Program-made: the position numbers and the translations under genes
Part shown: positions 35,787 through 45,844 of the stretch, in pieces
Position numbering within the stretch: the first letter of the stretch is position 1
Layout: each line of letters opens with the position of its first letter
The notes under the pieces: model-generated
The model's database searches: none
What the model was told of the DNA's origin: nothing
The model's input: only the letters and a program-made list of their open reading frames with translations
DNA from: Roseibium aggregatum
GTDB taxonomy: Bacteria > Pseudomonadota > Alphaproteobacteria > Rhizobiales > Stappiaceae
Assembly (NCBI RefSeq): GCF_014692675.1
Contig: NZ_JABFCZ010000021.1
Span: 1 to 64,000, forward strand
Length of the DNA: 64,000 nucleotides
Direction of reading: 5' to 3'

Positions 35787-36728
35787 TCAAAGATTGAACA
35801 CCCGGCTCGGCTGGAAGCGGCCCTTGTCGATGGACCCGAGCGCGACGGGCACGCCGGCGTGGCTGGCGAAGGCCGCCTCGCAGGCGAGCGGCGCGGACCG
35901 GCCGCGCAGGAGCACGGCCATGCCCTTGCGGATCTTGGCCGCATCTTCCAGCGAGACGGGCACCTCTTCCAGATTGTCCATCGCCTCGCGGACGGGCAGG
36001 ACGAAGTCCTCGACCAGCGCCTCGACGCCTTCGCCTTCTTCCAGCTCTTCGGCGGCCTCGATCAATTCGTCCAGGGTCACCATGTCGTCTTCGCCGAAGG
36101 GACCGACCAGCAGGCGGCGCAGGTCGGTGACGTGCCCGCAGGTGCCGAGACGCCGGCCCATGTCGCGGGCAAGCGCGCGCACATAGGTGCCCTTGCCGCA
36201 TTCGGCCTCGAACACGGCCCTGTTTTCGTCCGGACACTCCACCAGGTCCAGCCGGTGCACCTCGATCGGACGGGCTTCGAGTTCGACCGTCTCGCCATCG
36301 CGGGCAAGATCGTAGGCCCGCTCTCCGTCCACCTTGATGGCGGAAAACGCGGGCGGCACCTGCATGATCGTACCGGTGAAACCGGCCAGGATCGCGCGAA
36401 TGGCATCCGGATCGGGACGCACGTCGGAGGTCGCGACGACCTCGCCTTCCGTGTCGTCGGTGTTGGTCTCCGCGCCCCAGGTCACCTCGAAGCGGTAGAT
36501 CTTGCGGCCGTCCATGACGAAGGACACGGTCTTGGTTGCCTCGCCGAACGCCAGCGGCAGACAGCCGGTGGCCCGTGGATCGAGCGTGCCGGCGTGACCG
36601 ACCTTCTGTGGATGCAGGATGCGCTTGATCTTGCCGAGCGCGTCGTTGGAGGTGATGCCATAGGGCTTGTCGAGCACAAGCCAGCCGTTGATGGCGTTCC
36701 GGTTCTTGCGTGCCTTTTGCCGCGCCAT
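35787..36728 (-). CDS. truB: tRNA pseudouridine(55) synthase
   Basis: A 313-residue TruB modifying U55 in the T-loop of tRNAs. The catalytic Asp is in VGHAGTLDPRATG (about 40-52), preceded by the LDKPYGITSND signature. RNA-binding segments follow, and a C-terminal PUA-like tail (about 240-310) with AGVPVALGSIDKG is present. It lies 29 bases downstream of rbfA in the infB cluster. Confidence 0.96.
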   Translation of the reverse strand: MARQKARKNRNAINGWLVLDKPYGITSNDALGKIKRILHPQKVGHAGTLDPRATGCLPLAFGEATKTVSFVMDGRKIYRFEVTWGAETNTDDTEGEVVATSDVRPDPDAIRAILAGFTGTIMQVPPAFSAIKVDGERAYDLARDGETVELEARPIEVHRLDLVECPDENRAVFEAECGKGTYVRALARDMGRRLGTCGHVTDLRRLLVGPFGEDDMVTLDELIEAAEELEEGEGVEALVEDFVLPVREAMDNLEEVPVSLEDAAKIRKGMAVLLRGRSAPLACEAAFASHAGVPVALGSIDKGRFQPSRVFNL

Positions 36729-36757
36729 GTCTGTTCCGTCGATTTATGTGTAGGCGT

Positions 36758-37168
36758 TCAGTCGCCGTCGTGATCCAGGTCGCGCGCCACGGTCGGCGAA
36801 TGCAGCAGGGTCTCGATCCGGTCGTCATCGTCGAACCGGGTGTCGAGCACGAAGCGCAGATCGGGCATGTATTTCATGGTCAGCCGGCGCGACACCAGAC
36901 CGCGCAGGAATTTGGCCGACCGGTTGAGCGCCTTTTCGACCTTTTCGCCTTCGCTGCCGCCGAGCGGCATGACCAGGCAGGTGGCGAGCCGGAGATCCGG
37001 CGTCATGCGCACTTCCGGAACGGTGACGATGACGCCTTCCAGATCCGGGTCCGACAGTTCGCCGCGGGTCAGAATGTCGGACAGTTCCTTGCGGACCAGT
37101 TCGCCGACGCGCAACTGGCGCTGCGACGGCCCCTTCGGTCCATGTCCGTGTCCGCTGTGTCTAGACAT
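36758..37168 (-). CDS. rbfA: 30S ribosome-binding factor A
   Basis: A 136-residue RbfA, a KH-fold cold-shock ribosome maturation factor acting on the 5' end of 16S rRNA. The conserved core includes SQRQLRVGELVRKELSDIL and the C-terminal DLRFVLDTRFDDDDRIETLL. The N-terminal His/Gly-rich segment (about 1-14) is lineage-specific. It follows infB after a 107-base interval with a terminator-like hairpin. Confidence 0.96.
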   Translation of the reverse strand: MSRHSGHGHGPKGPSQRQLRVGELVRKELSDILTRGELSDPDLEGVIVTVPEVRMTPDLRLATCLVMPLGGSEGEKVEKALNRSAKFLRGLVSRRLTMKYMPDLRFVLDTRFDDDDRIETLLHSPTVARDLDHDGD

Positions 37169-37217
37169 TGTTTCTATCCTTGCCGGCTACAGGCCGGCAG
37201 CAACTTTCAAATAAAAG

Positions 37218-37251
37218 ACGCCGGCGTAATCGTCTGGGATCACGCCGGCGT
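37218..37251 (-). terminator. Hairpin after infB with T-rich tail
   Basis: ACGCCGGCGT at 37218-37227 pairs with the identical palindrome at 37242-37251. On the minus strand it is followed by TCTTTTATTTG, a reasonable terminator tail, 25 bases past the infB stop. It probably attenuates transcription between infB and rbfA-truB. Confidence 0.65.
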
Positions 37252-37275
37252 TCGATTTCCGATGCGGCCGGACGC

Positions 37276-39939
37276 TTAAAGCGTCCTGGCGATCTCCTCG
37301 ACACGGAAACATTCGATGATGTCTCCGGGGCGCATGTCCTGGTAGTTGACGAAGTTCATGCCGCATTCCTGACCGGATTCGACCGATTTGACCTCGTCCT
37401 TGAAGCGCTTGAGCGTGCCAAGCTGGCCTTCGTGGATGACGACGTCGTCGCGAATGAGGCGAACATTGGCGCCGCGTTCCACGACACCTTCGGTGACCAG
37501 ACAGCCCGCGACCTTGCCGACCTTGGAAATGTGGAAGATCTCCTTGATCTCCGCATTGCCGAGGAAGGTCTCGCGCCGCTCCGGCGACAGCAGCCCGGAC
37601 ATGGCCGCTTTGATGTCATCCACCAGGTCGTAGATGATGTTGTAGTAGCGGATCTCGATGCCTTCGCGGGCCGCCGCTTCGCGGGCCTGCTTGTTGGCGC
37701 GCACGTTGAAGCCGATGATCGGCGCCTTGGACGCGGTTGCCAGGGTGACATCGCTTTCGGTGATGCCACCGACACCAGCGAGCAGGATGCGCGCCGCGAC
37801 TTCGTCGGTGCCGAGTTCGTTGAGCGCATGGGAGATCGCTTCGACCGAGCCCTGCACGTCGCCCTTGAGCACCAGCGGGAATTCCTTTTTGCCGGTTTCC
37901 TGCAGGCGGTTCATCATCTGCTCGAGCGAACCGCGGGCGCCGGACGCCAAGACAGACGCCTTTTCGCGGATCTGGCGCTGACGGTAATCGACGATCTCGC
38001 GGGCACGGGCTTCGTTCTCGACCACAGCGACCATGTCGCCGGCTTCCGGCGTGCCCTGGAAGCCCAGAACCTCGACCGGCTTGGACGGACCGGCTTCGGG
38101 CACCTGATTGCCGTCCTCGTCGAGCATGGCGCGGACACGGCCCCATTCGGCGCCGGCGACGAGGATGTCGCCCGGACGCAGGGTGCCCTTCTGGACCAGA
38201 ACGGTCGCGACCGGACCGCGGCCGCGGTCGAGCTGGGCTTCGACCACGATGCCCTCGGCCTTGCGATCCGGATTGGCCTTCAGTTCGAGAACTTCGGACT
38301 GAAGCAGGATCATTTCCAGAAGCTTGTCCAGGTTGGTGCCCTTAAGTGCGGACACCTCGACGTCGATGACGTCACCACCCATGGATTCCACGACGATTTC
38401 GTCCTGCAGAAGCTCGGTGCGCACCCGGTTCGGATCGGCACCGACCTTGTCGATCTTGTTGATCGCGACAATGATCGGCGCGTCGGCCGCCTTGGCGTGG
38501 GCAATGGCTTCCTTGGTCTGCGGCATGACACCGTCATCGGCCGCCACAACCAGGATCACGATATCGGTCGACTTCGCACCGCGGGCACGCATCTGCGAGA
38601 ACGCGGCGTGGCCCGGCGTATCGATGAAGGTGATCTTGTTGCCGTCCTGCTCCACCTGGTAGGCGCCGATATGCTGGGTGATGCCGCCGGCTTCCCCGGT
38701 GACCACCTTGGAATTGCGGATCGCATCGAGCAGCGACGTCTTGCCGTGGTCGACGTGGCCCATGATGGTCACGACCGGAGGCCGCGGCTTCATGTTTTCA
38801 GGTGCGTCCTCGGCGGAGAACAGGCCTTCTTCAACGTCAGCTTCAGACACGCGCTTGACCGTGTGGCCCATTTCGACCGCGATCAGTTCCGCCGTATCGG
38901 CATCGATGACGTCGTTGATCTTCATCATCTGACCCTGCTTCATGAGAAGCTTGATCACATCGACGGCGCGCTCGGCCATACGGTTGGCGAGTTCCTGGAT
39001 CGTGATGGCTTCCGGCAGGATCACTTCACGCATGATCTTCTCGCGGACCACCTGCTGGCTGCCGCGCTTTTCCTTTTCGCGGCGGCGGCGGAGCGAGGCG
39101 AGCGAGCGCGAACGCTGCTCGTCGGACCCGCCGGTAGCGGCAGAAATCGTCAGCTTGGACCGGCGGCGATCATCGCCACCGCGCGTCCGGGCCGGGGTCG
39201 GAGCAGGCTTCTGGCGCTTGACGGCACGCAGGCCACCCTTGCTGCGATCGTCGTCGCCGCCCTCTTCTTCCTCGCGGGCCGGCCGGGCCCCTGCCGGACG
39301 CTCGGTGCGTGCCGGACGGGCTTCCCCAGGCTTGGCGGCTTCGGGCGCGGCAGCAGCCGGCTGGGCCGGCGCTTCGGCGGGCTTTTCGGCCGCCGCGCGG
39401 GCTTCATCCGCCGCCTTTTCGGCCGCGAGCCGGGCTTCTTCTTCCTCGCGCTGCTTGCGCTCTTCTTCCTCGACCTTGCGCCGGGCTTCTTCCTCAACCT
39501 TGCGGCGGGCTTCCTCCTCGGCGCGCCGCTTGGCGTCTTCCTCGGCCTGCTTGCGTTCCTCGACCTCACGGACCTGGGCCATCTTCAGCGCGGCAGCGCG
39601 TGCTTCGGCCTCTTCCTTGGTCAGGGTGCGCAGGACGTTGCCGCCCTTCGGGCGCTGTACGCCACGGCGGGCCGCCTGAGGCGCCTCTGCCGCCGGCTTG
39701 GCGCGCGGTGCTTCTGCAGCCTCGTCGGGGCGCTTGGCTGCGGGTGCGGACTGATCAGCCTTCGGCTCCTGGCCGGGCACCACAACGCGACGCTTCTTCT
39801 TCTCCACGACGACCGCCTTCGACCGGCCATGGGAGAACGATTGCCGAACAGTTCCCTGGTCGCCACCACTCCGCTTGAGGCCGAGCGTCTTGCGCTCAAC
39901 GCTGATTGTCTTGTCGCCTGGGTTTTTCGTATCGCTCAT
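37276..39939 (-). CDS. infB: Translation initiation factor IF-2
   Basis: An 887-residue IF-2, the GTPase that positions initiator tRNA. A long charged, alanine-rich N-terminal extension includes a coiled-coil of [14 protein letters not shown] repeats (about 130-190) and an Arg/Gly-rich stretch. The IF2_N domain is at about 305-360. The G domain has G1 [17 protein letters not shown] and NKIDK. Domains II-IV follow to the C-terminus. I chose the ATG at 39939 (MSDTKNPGD); upstream in-frame sequence would overlap the ylxR gene. It lies seven bases after ylxR, so translation is probably coupled. Confidence 0.97.
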   Translation of the reverse strand: MSDTKNPGDKTISVERKTLGLKRSGGDQGTVRQSFSHGRSKAVVVEKKKRRVVVPGQEPKADQSAPAAKRPDEAAEAPRAKPAAEAPQAARRGVQRPKGGNVLRTLTKEEAEARAAALKMAQVREVEERKQAEEDAKRRAEEEARRKVEEEARRKVEEEERKQREEEEARLAAEKAADEARAAAEKPAEAPAQPAAAAPEAAKPGEARPARTERPAGARPAREEEEGGDDDRSKGGLRAVKRQKPAPTPARTRGGDDRRRSKLTISAATGGSDEQRSRSLASLRRRREKEKRGSQQVVREKIMREVILPEAITIQELANRMAERAVDVIKLLMKQGQMMKINDVIDADTAELIAVEMGHTVKRVSEADVEEGLFSAEDAPENMKPRPPVVTIMGHVDHGKTSLLDAIRNSKVVTGEAGGITQHIGAYQVEQDGNKITFIDTPGHAAFSQMRARGAKSTDIVILVVAADDGVMPQTKEAIAHAKAADAPIIVAINKIDKVGADPNRVRTELLQDEIVVESMGGDVIDVEVSALKGTNLDKLLEMILLQSEVLELKANPDRKAEGIVVEAQLDRGRGPVATVLVQKGTLRPGDILVAGAEWGRVRAMLDEDGNQVPEAGPSKPVEVLGFQGTPEAGDMVAVVENEARAREIVDYRQRQIREKASVLASGARGSLEQMMNRLQETGKKEFPLVLKGDVQGSVEAISHALNELGTDEVAARILLAGVGGITESDVTLATASKAPIIGFNVRANKQAREAAAREGIEIRYYNIIYDLVDDIKAAMSGLLSPERRETFLGNAEIKEIFHISKVGKVAGCLVTEGVVERGANVRLIRDDVVIHEGQLGTLKRFKDEVKSVESGQECGMNFVNYQDMRPGDIIECFRVEEIARTL

Positions 39940-39946
39940 ATTGCCT

Positions 39947-40600
39947 TCAGTCCTGCGCAACCGCACTGCCTGCGTTGCCTTGTTCATCTGCGGCGGAATT
40001 CGACCGGAATGCTTCCAGTTCGCGCACTCGCGACAGGAAGTTTTCGCTCGCCGGACCCGCAAGCAGTGCAGCATGTATCACATTTGACCGACCCAATGCC
40101 AAATCCAATTGAGTCGAATCGAACAAACGGACGACGAAACACCCGTTTGCAGTGTCAAATCGGCTGCCGGCCACCGCCGCCAGCTTTCGAATTCCATCCT
40201 CGGCTGCATCCGAGGCATGAATGAGGCCCACGACGTCGTCCCGCCGCAAAGCCGCTTCAACTTTCGAAAAACCGGTTACCAGCTCACCGGCCTTGCGGGT
40301 CATGGACAACGCCTGCAGGGCGCTCCTTTCCATGAGAGCATCAATCTGCTCCGCAAGTCCCGGTTCAACGCGGGCCTCACATTTGAAGCCCCTGCCGAAA
40401 ACCCGTTTCTTCTCTTTTTCCGCGGCACGGACAACGTCACGCGCCGCGGTAATCCAGACGCCCCGTCCGGGGAGCCTGCGTTTCAAATCCGGCACCACCC
40501 GGCCTTCCGGGTCGAGAACGAAGCGTATCAAACGATCCACCGGAAGTACCTTGCGGCTCACGGCGCATTGCCGTTCCGTCGGTTCGTTCTTTTTTGGCAC
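39947..40600 (-). CDS. ylxR: YlxR/L7Ae-fold RNA-binding protein (DUF448)
   Basis: A 217-residue two-domain protein. The N-terminal YlxR domain (about 8-85) has the GRGVWI segment and the basic [11 protein letters not shown] region. An L7Ae-like domain (about 95-190) includes [13 protein letters not shown] and [12 protein letters not shown]. It is a nusA-infB operon protein thought to bind RNA; its exact role in alphaproteobacteria is unknown. It starts with GTG at 40600, with GGAG eight bases upstream. The spacing to infB is seven bases. Confidence 0.92.
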   Translation of the reverse strand: MPKKNEPTERQCAVSRKVLPVDRLIRFVLDPEGRVVPDLKRRLPGRGVWITAARDVVRAAEKEKKRVFGRGFKCEARVEPGLAEQIDALMERSALQALSMTRKAGELVTGFSKVEAALRRDDVVGLIHASDAAEDGIRKLAAVAGSRFDTANGCFVVRLFDSTQLDLALGRSNVIHAALLAGPASENFLSRVRELEAFRSNSAADEQGNAGSAVAQD

Positions 40601-40637
40601 TCACTCTCTCCGGCCGGATTGCCTGCGATCGGCCCGT

Positions 40638-42287
40638 TCAGCCGTTCAGAATTGCACCCGCAGGCGCTGCTTCGGTTTCCGCCTCTTCGACTTCCTCGGC
40701 GTCTTCCGCCTCGGCTTCGGCCGACATTGCGGCCAGTTCTTCCTCGGTGACCCAGCCGGCGGCGACGCGCGCTGCCATCACCATGGCTTCGGCTTCGGCC
40801 CGCGACAGGTCCATTCCGCTCAAGGAGCCCTCGAACCGCTTGGTCTCGCCGTCCTTGCGCTCGGTCCAGCCGACCAGATCGTCCGCCGCACAGCCGGCGA
40901 GGTCTTCCATGGTCTTGATGCCGTCCTTGCCCAGAGCGACCATCATCGCCGTGGTCATGCCGTCGATGGACCGCAGATCGTCGGAAACGCCGAGTTCGGT
41001 GCGTTCCTTGTCCAGGTTCGCTTCCAGCTCTTCCAGATAATCGCGGGCACGGGCCTGGATCTCTTCCGCGGTTTCCTCGTCGAAACCTTCAATCATGGCG
41101 ATTTCGTCGAGTTCGACATAGGCCACTTCCTCCACGGAGGTAAAGCCTTCGGTCGCCAGCAGCTGGCCGACCATCTCGTCGACGTTGAGGGCATCCATGA
41201 ACAGCTGCGAGCGTTCCTGGAATTCCTTCTGACGGCGCTCGGATTCTTCCTGCTCGGTCATGATGTCGATGGCCCAGCCGGTGAGCTGGGAGGCCAGACG
41301 CACGTTCTGGCCGCGCCGGCCGATGGCCAGAGACAGCTGTTCGTCGGGAACGACCACCTCGATGCGCTCCGCGTCTTCGTCGAGAACGACCTTGGCCACT
41401 TCCGCGGGCTGGAGGGCGTTGACGATGAAGGTCGCCGGATCCTCGTTCCACGGGATGATGTCGATCTTCTCGCCCTGCAGTTCGCCGACCACGGCCTGCA
41501 CGCGGCTGCCGCGCATACCGACACAGGCGCCGACCGGATCGATCGAGCTGTCCTTCGAAATCACGGCGATCTTGGCGCGCGATCCCGGATCGCGGGCAAC
41601 CGACTTGATCTCGATGACGCCGTCGTAGATTTCCGGCACTTCCTGGGCAAACAGCTTTGCCATGAACTGCGGATGGGTCCGCGACAGGAAGATCTGCGGA
41701 CCGCGCTGCTCGCGGCGCACGTCGTAGATATAGGCGCGGATGCGGTCGCCGGTACGGAACGCTTCGCGCGGGATCAGTTCGTCGCGGCGGACAATGCCCT
41801 CGCCGCGGCCGAGATCGACGATCACGTTGCCGTATTCGGCCCGCTTGACCACGCCGTTGACGACTTCGCCGACACGGTCCTTGAATTCTTCGTACTGGCG
41901 GTCACGCTCGGCTTCGCGCACCTTCTGCACGATCACCTGCTTGGCGGACTGCGCCGCGATACGGCCGAAATCGAGCGGCGGCAGCGGCTCGGCAATGAAA
42001 TCGCCGATGTTGGCTTCCGGGTTGCGGGCGCGGGCGTCGTCGAGCGAAATTTCGGTCGAAACGTTTTCGACGGCCTCGACGACCTGCAGGAGACGCTGGA
42101 GGCGGATTTCACCGGTCTTGGCATTGATCTCGGCACGCACTTCCGTCTCGGTTCCATAACGGGACCGGGCAGCCTTCTGGATCGCATCTTCCATCGCCGT
42201 GATGACGATGTTGCGGTCAATCGACTTTTCCCTGGCAACCGCGTCGGCGATTTGCAGCAGTTCCAGCCGGTTCGCGCTGATAGCCAT
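40638..42287 (-). CDS. nusA: Transcription termination/antitermination factor NusA
   Basis: A 549-residue NusA that binds RNA polymerase and nascent RNA to modulate pausing, termination and antitermination. An N-terminal polymerase-binding domain (about 1-130) is followed by S1 (about 135-200), two KH domains (about 230-345, with [14 protein letters not shown] and [13 protein letters not shown]), and C-terminal helix-hairpin-helix repeats (about 365-510). An acidic Ala/Glu-rich tail ends the protein. It is the second gene of the rimP-nusA-ylxR-infB operon, 37 bases before ylxR. Confidence 0.97.
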   Translation of the reverse strand: MAISANRLELLQIADAVAREKSIDRNIVITAMEDAIQKAARSRYGTETEVRAEINAKTGEIRLQRLLQVVEAVENVSTEISLDDARARNPEANIGDFIAEPLPPLDFGRIAAQSAKQVIVQKVREAERDRQYEEFKDRVGEVVNGVVKRAEYGNVIVDLGRGEGIVRRDELIPREAFRTGDRIRAYIYDVRREQRGPQIFLSRTHPQFMAKLFAQEVPEIYDGVIEIKSVARDPGSRAKIAVISKDSSIDPVGACVGMRGSRVQAVVGELQGEKIDIIPWNEDPATFIVNALQPAEVAKVVLDEDAERIEVVVPDEQLSLAIGRRGQNVRLASQLTGWAIDIMTEQEESERRQKEFQERSQLFMDALNVDEMVGQLLATEGFTSVEEVAYVELDEIAMIEGFDEETAEEIQARARDYLEELEANLDKERTELGVSDDLRSIDGMTTAMMVALGKDGIKTMEDLAGCAADDLVGWTERKDGETKRFEGSLSGMDLSRAEAEAMVMAARVAAGWVTEEELAAMSAEAEAEDAEEVEEAETEAAPAGAILNG

Positions 42288-42369
42288 TCAATCCACTCCT
42301 CTTGCACGTCTCATTTTCCGCATGACGCGCTTCTGTTTAGTCGGAAGCCCCAATTCGGCGGGCACTTCC

Positions 42370-42957
42370 TCAGTTGGCCTTGCTCTCGGTTTCCAACTGC
42401 GCCCCCCGCGCGGCCAGAGCCGCTTTTTCCGCTTTCAGCGCAGCAGTAATCAGATCATCTGTCAGAACCAGCTTGGCTTCGCCGATGTCTTCCAGAGGCA
42501 GTTCGAATGTATCCTGTTCGCCCTTGGGGACATCCGCCAGGCGGACCAGCGCCGCTCCGTCCTTCACGCCCAGAAGCGTGCCGCGGAACCGCTTGCGGCC
42601 GTCGAGCATCACGGCGAGCTCGATCTTCACTTCATGGCCGGCCCAGCGTTCGAAATCGCTGGCACGGACAAGCGGCCTGTCGATCCCCGGAGACGAAATT
42701 TCCAGGTGATAGGCCCGGTTGATCGGGTCTTCCACATCAAGGGCGGGCGAAACCGCCCGGCTGATGGTTTCGCAGTCCTCGACCGTCATCGTGCCGTCGG
42801 GGCGCTCGGCCATGATCTGCAGCGTGCAGCCGTTGGCCGCGCTGATCATGGTGCGCACAAGCCGGTAGCCGAGATCCTCGATCACGGGCTCGACAATAGC
42901 GGCCACACGGGCATCCAGACCCTGCTCCGTTATGATTCTCGCCTCTTGTGCGCTCAC
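42370..42957 (-). CDS. rimP: Ribosome maturation factor RimP
   Basis: A 195-residue RimP needed for 30S subunit assembly. The N-terminal domain includes [10 protein letters not shown], and the central signature is [14 protein letters not shown]. An SH3-like C-terminal domain (about 90-165) contains [12 protein letters not shown]. The start I chose is the GTG at 42957 because AGGAG lies seven bases upstream; a TTG five codons earlier (42972) is possible. It is the first gene of the nusA operon, 82 bases before nusA. The promoter should lie in 42958-43065, after the trmB terminator. Confidence 0.94.
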   Translation of the reverse strand: MSAQEARIITEQGLDARVAAIVEPVIEDLGYRLVRTMISAANGCTLQIMAERPDGTMTVEDCETISRAVSPALDVEDPINRAYHLEISSPGIDRPLVRASDFERWAGHEVKIELAVMLDGRKRFRGTLLGVKDGAALVRLADVPKGEQDTFELPLEDIGEAKLVLTDDLITAALKAEKAALAARGAQLETESKAN

Positions 42958-43065
42958 GCCCTGCTCCTGCAATATCCCTTAATTCCCGATGGAACCGGGA
43001 TCAAAACCGGCAGCCGGCGCGTGTTCGCAGCCTTCCGCCGATCGGTCTCAGCGTGCCCTGTAAGC

Positions 43066-43096
43066 AAAAAAGAGCGGGTCCCCTGCGGGCCCACTC
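43066..43096 (-). terminator. Terminator between trmB and rimP
   Basis: The minus strand forms GAGTGGG/CCCGCTC (43096-43090 with 43078-43072, one G-U pair) followed by six T residues (43071-43066). It lies about 95 bases past the trmB stop and separates trmB from the rimP-nusA operon. Confidence 0.75.
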
Positions 43097-43189
43097 TCAA
43101 ACCGCCATATGAGCCGACTGAGGTGAAACAGCGACTGTATACCGTCAAACAACGGCAAAACGCAAGGGCAAACCCGTTTCGGTCAGCTT

Positions 43190-43885
43190 TTAGATGGTCG
43201 CTGACCGCCGGAAAGTCAAATAGCGCGGAACCCGGCCCTCGCGCAGGGCCTTCGCCTCGTAGCGCGTACCGGGCCAGCCGGCCCAGGGCCGGCGCCAGTC
43301 GTCGGCGCATTCCGCCGTCCATTCGAAGGCCGGATGATCGTGGCAGTGGCGCAGGGTCCAGTCGACATAGGTGTCGATGTCGCTTGCGAAGCGGAATTCG
43401 GCGCCCGGTTTCAGGACCCTGGCGTAACGATCCAGATTCTTTGCATTGACGAAACGGCGTTTCCAGTGGCGCTTCTTGGGCCAGGGGTCCGGATAGAGCT
43501 GGTAGGCAAGATCAAGCGAGGCTTCCGGCAGCCAGTCGAGGACATCGACGGCGTCGTCGTCATGGAGGCGGATGTTCTTGATCCCCTCGCTCACGATCGC
43601 GCTGACCGCTTTCGCCATGCTGCCGATGAAAGGCTCCACGCCGATGAAGCCGACGTCCGGATTTTCCCGCGCCCGGTGCAGCAGGTGCTCGCCGCCCCCG
43701 AAACCCACTTCCAGCCAGACCTCGCGCACCGGTCCGTCGAACAGCTGTGCGAGGTCACCCGGCGGCGGAGCGGTCAGGTCCAGGCCCAGGCGGGGCAGTT
43801 CGTTTTCCATCAGCGCGCTGCGCTTGGGGCTGAGCGGCTTTCCCTTGCGCCGGCCGAAAAAGGCGCCTTCGTATCGATCGGTCAT
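43190..43885 (-). CDS. trmB: tRNA (guanine-N7-)-methyltransferase
   Basis: A 231-residue TrmB methylating G46 of tRNAs with SAM. Motif I is [16 protein letters not shown] (about 56-71). The family signature [19 protein letters not shown] is at about 127-145, followed by [13 protein letters not shown]. Length is normal. It lies 76 bases downstream of metK on the same strand; a strong GC hairpin (43904-43929) without a T-run sits between them. Confidence 0.96.
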   Translation of the reverse strand: MTDRYEGAFFGRRKGKPLSPKRSALMENELPRLGLDLTAPPPGDLAQLFDGPVREVWLEVGFGGGEHLLHRARENPDVGFIGVEPFIGSMAKAVSAIVSEGIKNIRLHDDDAVDVLDWLPEASLDLAYQLYPDPWPKKRHWKRRFVNAKNLDRYARVLKPGAEFRFASDIDTYVDWTLRHCHDHPAFEWTAECADDWRRPWAGWPGTRYEAKALREGRVPRYLTFRRSATI

Positions 43886-43961
43886 GGTTTGGCTTATACG
43901 TTTCCGCCGGCCCGTAACGGGGCCGGCGGAATGTTTTCCATCTTTATCGTCAGGTCAGCGA

Positions 43962-45134
43962 TTAGCCTGCAACGGTCTTCAGGGCGTCGACCAGGTCGGT
44001 CTTTTCCCAGGAGAACCCGCCGTCGGCATCCGGGTCGCGGCCGAAGTGGCCGTAAGCCGCGGTGCGGGCGTAGATCGGGTTGTTGAGCTTCAGGTGCTCG
44101 CGGATGCGGCGCGGGGTGAGCCCCATGACTTCGCGCAGGCCCTTTTCAAGCTTGGCTTCGTCGCAGTTGCCGGTGCCGTGCAGGTCGACATAGACCGACA
44201 GCGGATCGGCAACGCCGATCGCGTAGGACAGCTGGATGGTACACTTTTCGGCCAGATCGGCGGCAACGACGTTCTTGGCGAGATAGCGCGCAGCATAGGC
44301 GGCGGAGCGGTCCACCTTGGTCGGATCCTTGCCGGAGAAGGCGCCGCCGCCGTGAGGGGCGGCCCCGCCGTAGGTGTCGACGATGATCTTGCGGCCGGTC
44401 AGGCCGCAGTCGCCGTCCGGGCCGCCGATGACGAAGGCGCCGGTCGGATTGACGTGCCAGACGGTGCCGTCCGTGATCCAGCCAGCCGGCAGGGTTTCAC
44501 GGATGTAGGGCTCGACAACCTTACGCACGTCGTCAGAGGTCATGGATGCGTCCAGGTGCTGGGTCGACAGCACGATGGAGGTGACTTCCACCGGCTTGCC
44601 GTTTTCGTAGCGGACGGTGACCTGGCTCTTCGCATCCGGACCCAGAACGCCTGCGTTGCCGTATTTGCGGGCTTCGGCGAGGGTTTTCAGGATCTTGTGG
44701 GAATAAAGGATCGGCGCCGGCATCAGTTCCGGCGTTTCACGGCAAGCGTAACCGAACATGATGCCCTGGTCGCCCGCGCCTTCGTCCTTGTTGTCGGCCG
44801 CATCGACGCCCTGCGCGATATGGGCGGACTGGGCATGCAGGTGAACCGCGACGTCGCAGCTCTCCCAGTGGAAGCCCTCCTGCTCGTAACCGATATCCTT
44901 CACCGCCATGCGCGCCAGATGCGCGATGTAGTCCTTGGTAATCGTGTTCGGGCCGCGGGTTTCGCCGGCAATCACGATGCGGTTTGTCGTTGCCAGCGTT
45001 TCAGCGGCAACTCGCGCTTCGGGCATTTCAGCCAGAAATGCATCGACAACGGTATCGGAGATTCGATCGCAGACTTTGTCCGGATGTCCTTCCGACACGG
45101 ATTCAGAGGTGAAGAGATAATCTTGACGGGCCAT
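43962..45134 (-). CDS. metK: S-adenosylmethionine synthetase
   Basis: A 390-residue MetK making SAM from methionine and ATP, full length. It shows [16 protein letters not shown] near the N-terminus, GIMFGYAC centrally, and [20 protein letters not shown]. The ATG at 45134 has AGAAGGA about ten bases upstream. The leader holds a 12-bp perfect hairpin (45165-45194), and the XRE regulator gene lies just upstream on the same strand. I could not match a known SAM riboswitch. Confidence 0.97.
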   Translation of the reverse strand: MARQDYLFTSESVSEGHPDKVCDRISDTVVDAFLAEMPEARVAAETLATTNRIVIAGETRGPNTITKDYIAHLARMAVKDIGYEQEGFHWESCDVAVHLHAQSAHIAQGVDAADNKDEGAGDQGIMFGYACRETPELMPAPILYSHKILKTLAEARKYGNAGVLGPDAKSQVTVRYENGKPVEVTSIVLSTQHLDASMTSDDVRKVVEPYIRETLPAGWITDGTVWHVNPTGAFVIGGPDGDCGLTGRKIIVDTYGGAAPHGGGAFSGKDPTKVDRSAAYAARYLAKNVVAADLAEKCTIQLSYAIGVADPLSVYVDLHGTGNCDEAKLEKGLREVMGLTPRRIREHLKLNNPIYARTAAYGHFGRDPDADGGFSWEKTDLVDALKTVAG

Positions 45135-45164
45135 TGGCTATCGTCCTTCTGGGAATGAATATGA

Positions 45165-45194
45165 TTGAAGCGGCGAATTCACTCGCCGCTTCAA
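45165..45194 (-). promoter_or_regulatory. 12-bp perfect hairpin in the metK leader
   Basis: TTGAAGCGGCGA (45165-45176) and TCGCCGCTTCAA (45183-45194) enclose a six-base loop, ending 31 bases before the metK ATG and 53 bases after the XRE stop. Downstream T content is low, so it is either a weak terminator of the XRE transcript, an attenuator of metK, or an operator. Confidence 0.5.
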
Positions 45195-45246
45195 TGCGCA
45201 TCAATCCTGAAAGTTTTTCCCCGCGTCAAGCGCGAACCCGCATTTC

Positions 45247-45651
45247 TTAGTCGTCACCGGCCAAAGAACGGACCAGATCCACAATTCTACGGCGAACTTT
45301 GGGGTCTTCGATGCGAACGAACGCCTTGTTGAGAGACAGGCCTTCGGAGGAGGAAAGGAAGTCGACCACATAGGATGTAGGCTGAGATTCGCCAAAGCCC
45401 TCGGCTTCCTCCGGCGTACCCGGAGCATCTTCGAAGAAGAATGCAACCGGCACTTTCAGGATCGTCGCAATGTGCTGCAGGCGGCTTGCGCCGATCCGGT
45501 TTGTGCCTTTTTCGTATTTCTGAATTTGCTGGAAAGTGATGCCTAAAGCTTCTCCGAGCTTTTCCTGGCTCATTCCAAGCATCATACGCCGAAGCCGAAC
45601 CCGGCTTCCAACATGAACATCAATCGGATTCGGTGCCTTTTTGCTGGGCAT
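45247..45651 (-). CDS. XRE/Cro-type helix-turn-helix transcriptional regulator
   Basis: A 134-residue regulator. The HTH (about 14-68) reads VRLRRMMLGMSQEKLGEALG then TFQQIQKYEKGTNRIGASRL, the standard XRE recognition helix. The C-terminal 60 residues are acidic and lineage-specific. It lies between lnt and metK, a conserved place in Rhizobiales. Its target genes are unknown; the palindromic hairpin at 45165 or its own AT-rich upstream region (45652-45844) are candidate sites. Confidence 0.92.
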   Translation of the reverse strand: MPSKKAPNPIDVHVGSRVRLRRMMLGMSQEKLGEALGITFQQIQKYEKGTNRIGASRLQHIATILKVPVAFFFEDAPGTPEEAEGFGESQPTSYVVDFLSSSEGLSLNKAFVRIEDPKVRRRIVDLVRSLAGDD

Positions 45652-45844
45652 GGGTCTTTGGTCTTTCTTATTTTAATTGGCGGAATTCCGCCAAGTTCTC
45701 CATGAGAAACGGATGAACAAGCACCTACCCCCGCGCACCTGATCAATGTGTTGCCAACACTACAAGTCCGCTTCACCGCGCTTCGTCATCCGAAGCAATG
45801 TCACGGTTGTATCACAAGGTATTCACATTCCCCAAGCAGAAAAA

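Noticed and set aside
39390..39570. Repetitive DNA in infB as a tandem repeat element
   Set aside because: It encodes the Glu/Ala/Arg coiled-coil extension of IF-2, a normal feature of the protein.
37168..40224. A 1018-codon plus-strand open frame opposite infB
   Set aside because: Antisense shadow of the IF-2 gene; its sequence mirrors the repetitive N-terminal region of IF-2.
43904..43929. GC hairpin between metK and trmB as a terminator
   Set aside because: A 10-bp stem is present but there is no T-run on the minus strand; left unassigned.
45135..45246. SAM riboswitch before metK
   Set aside because: The leader does not show the conserved pseudoknot elements of SAM-II or the SAM/SAH riboswitch as I know them; only a simple hairpin is visible.
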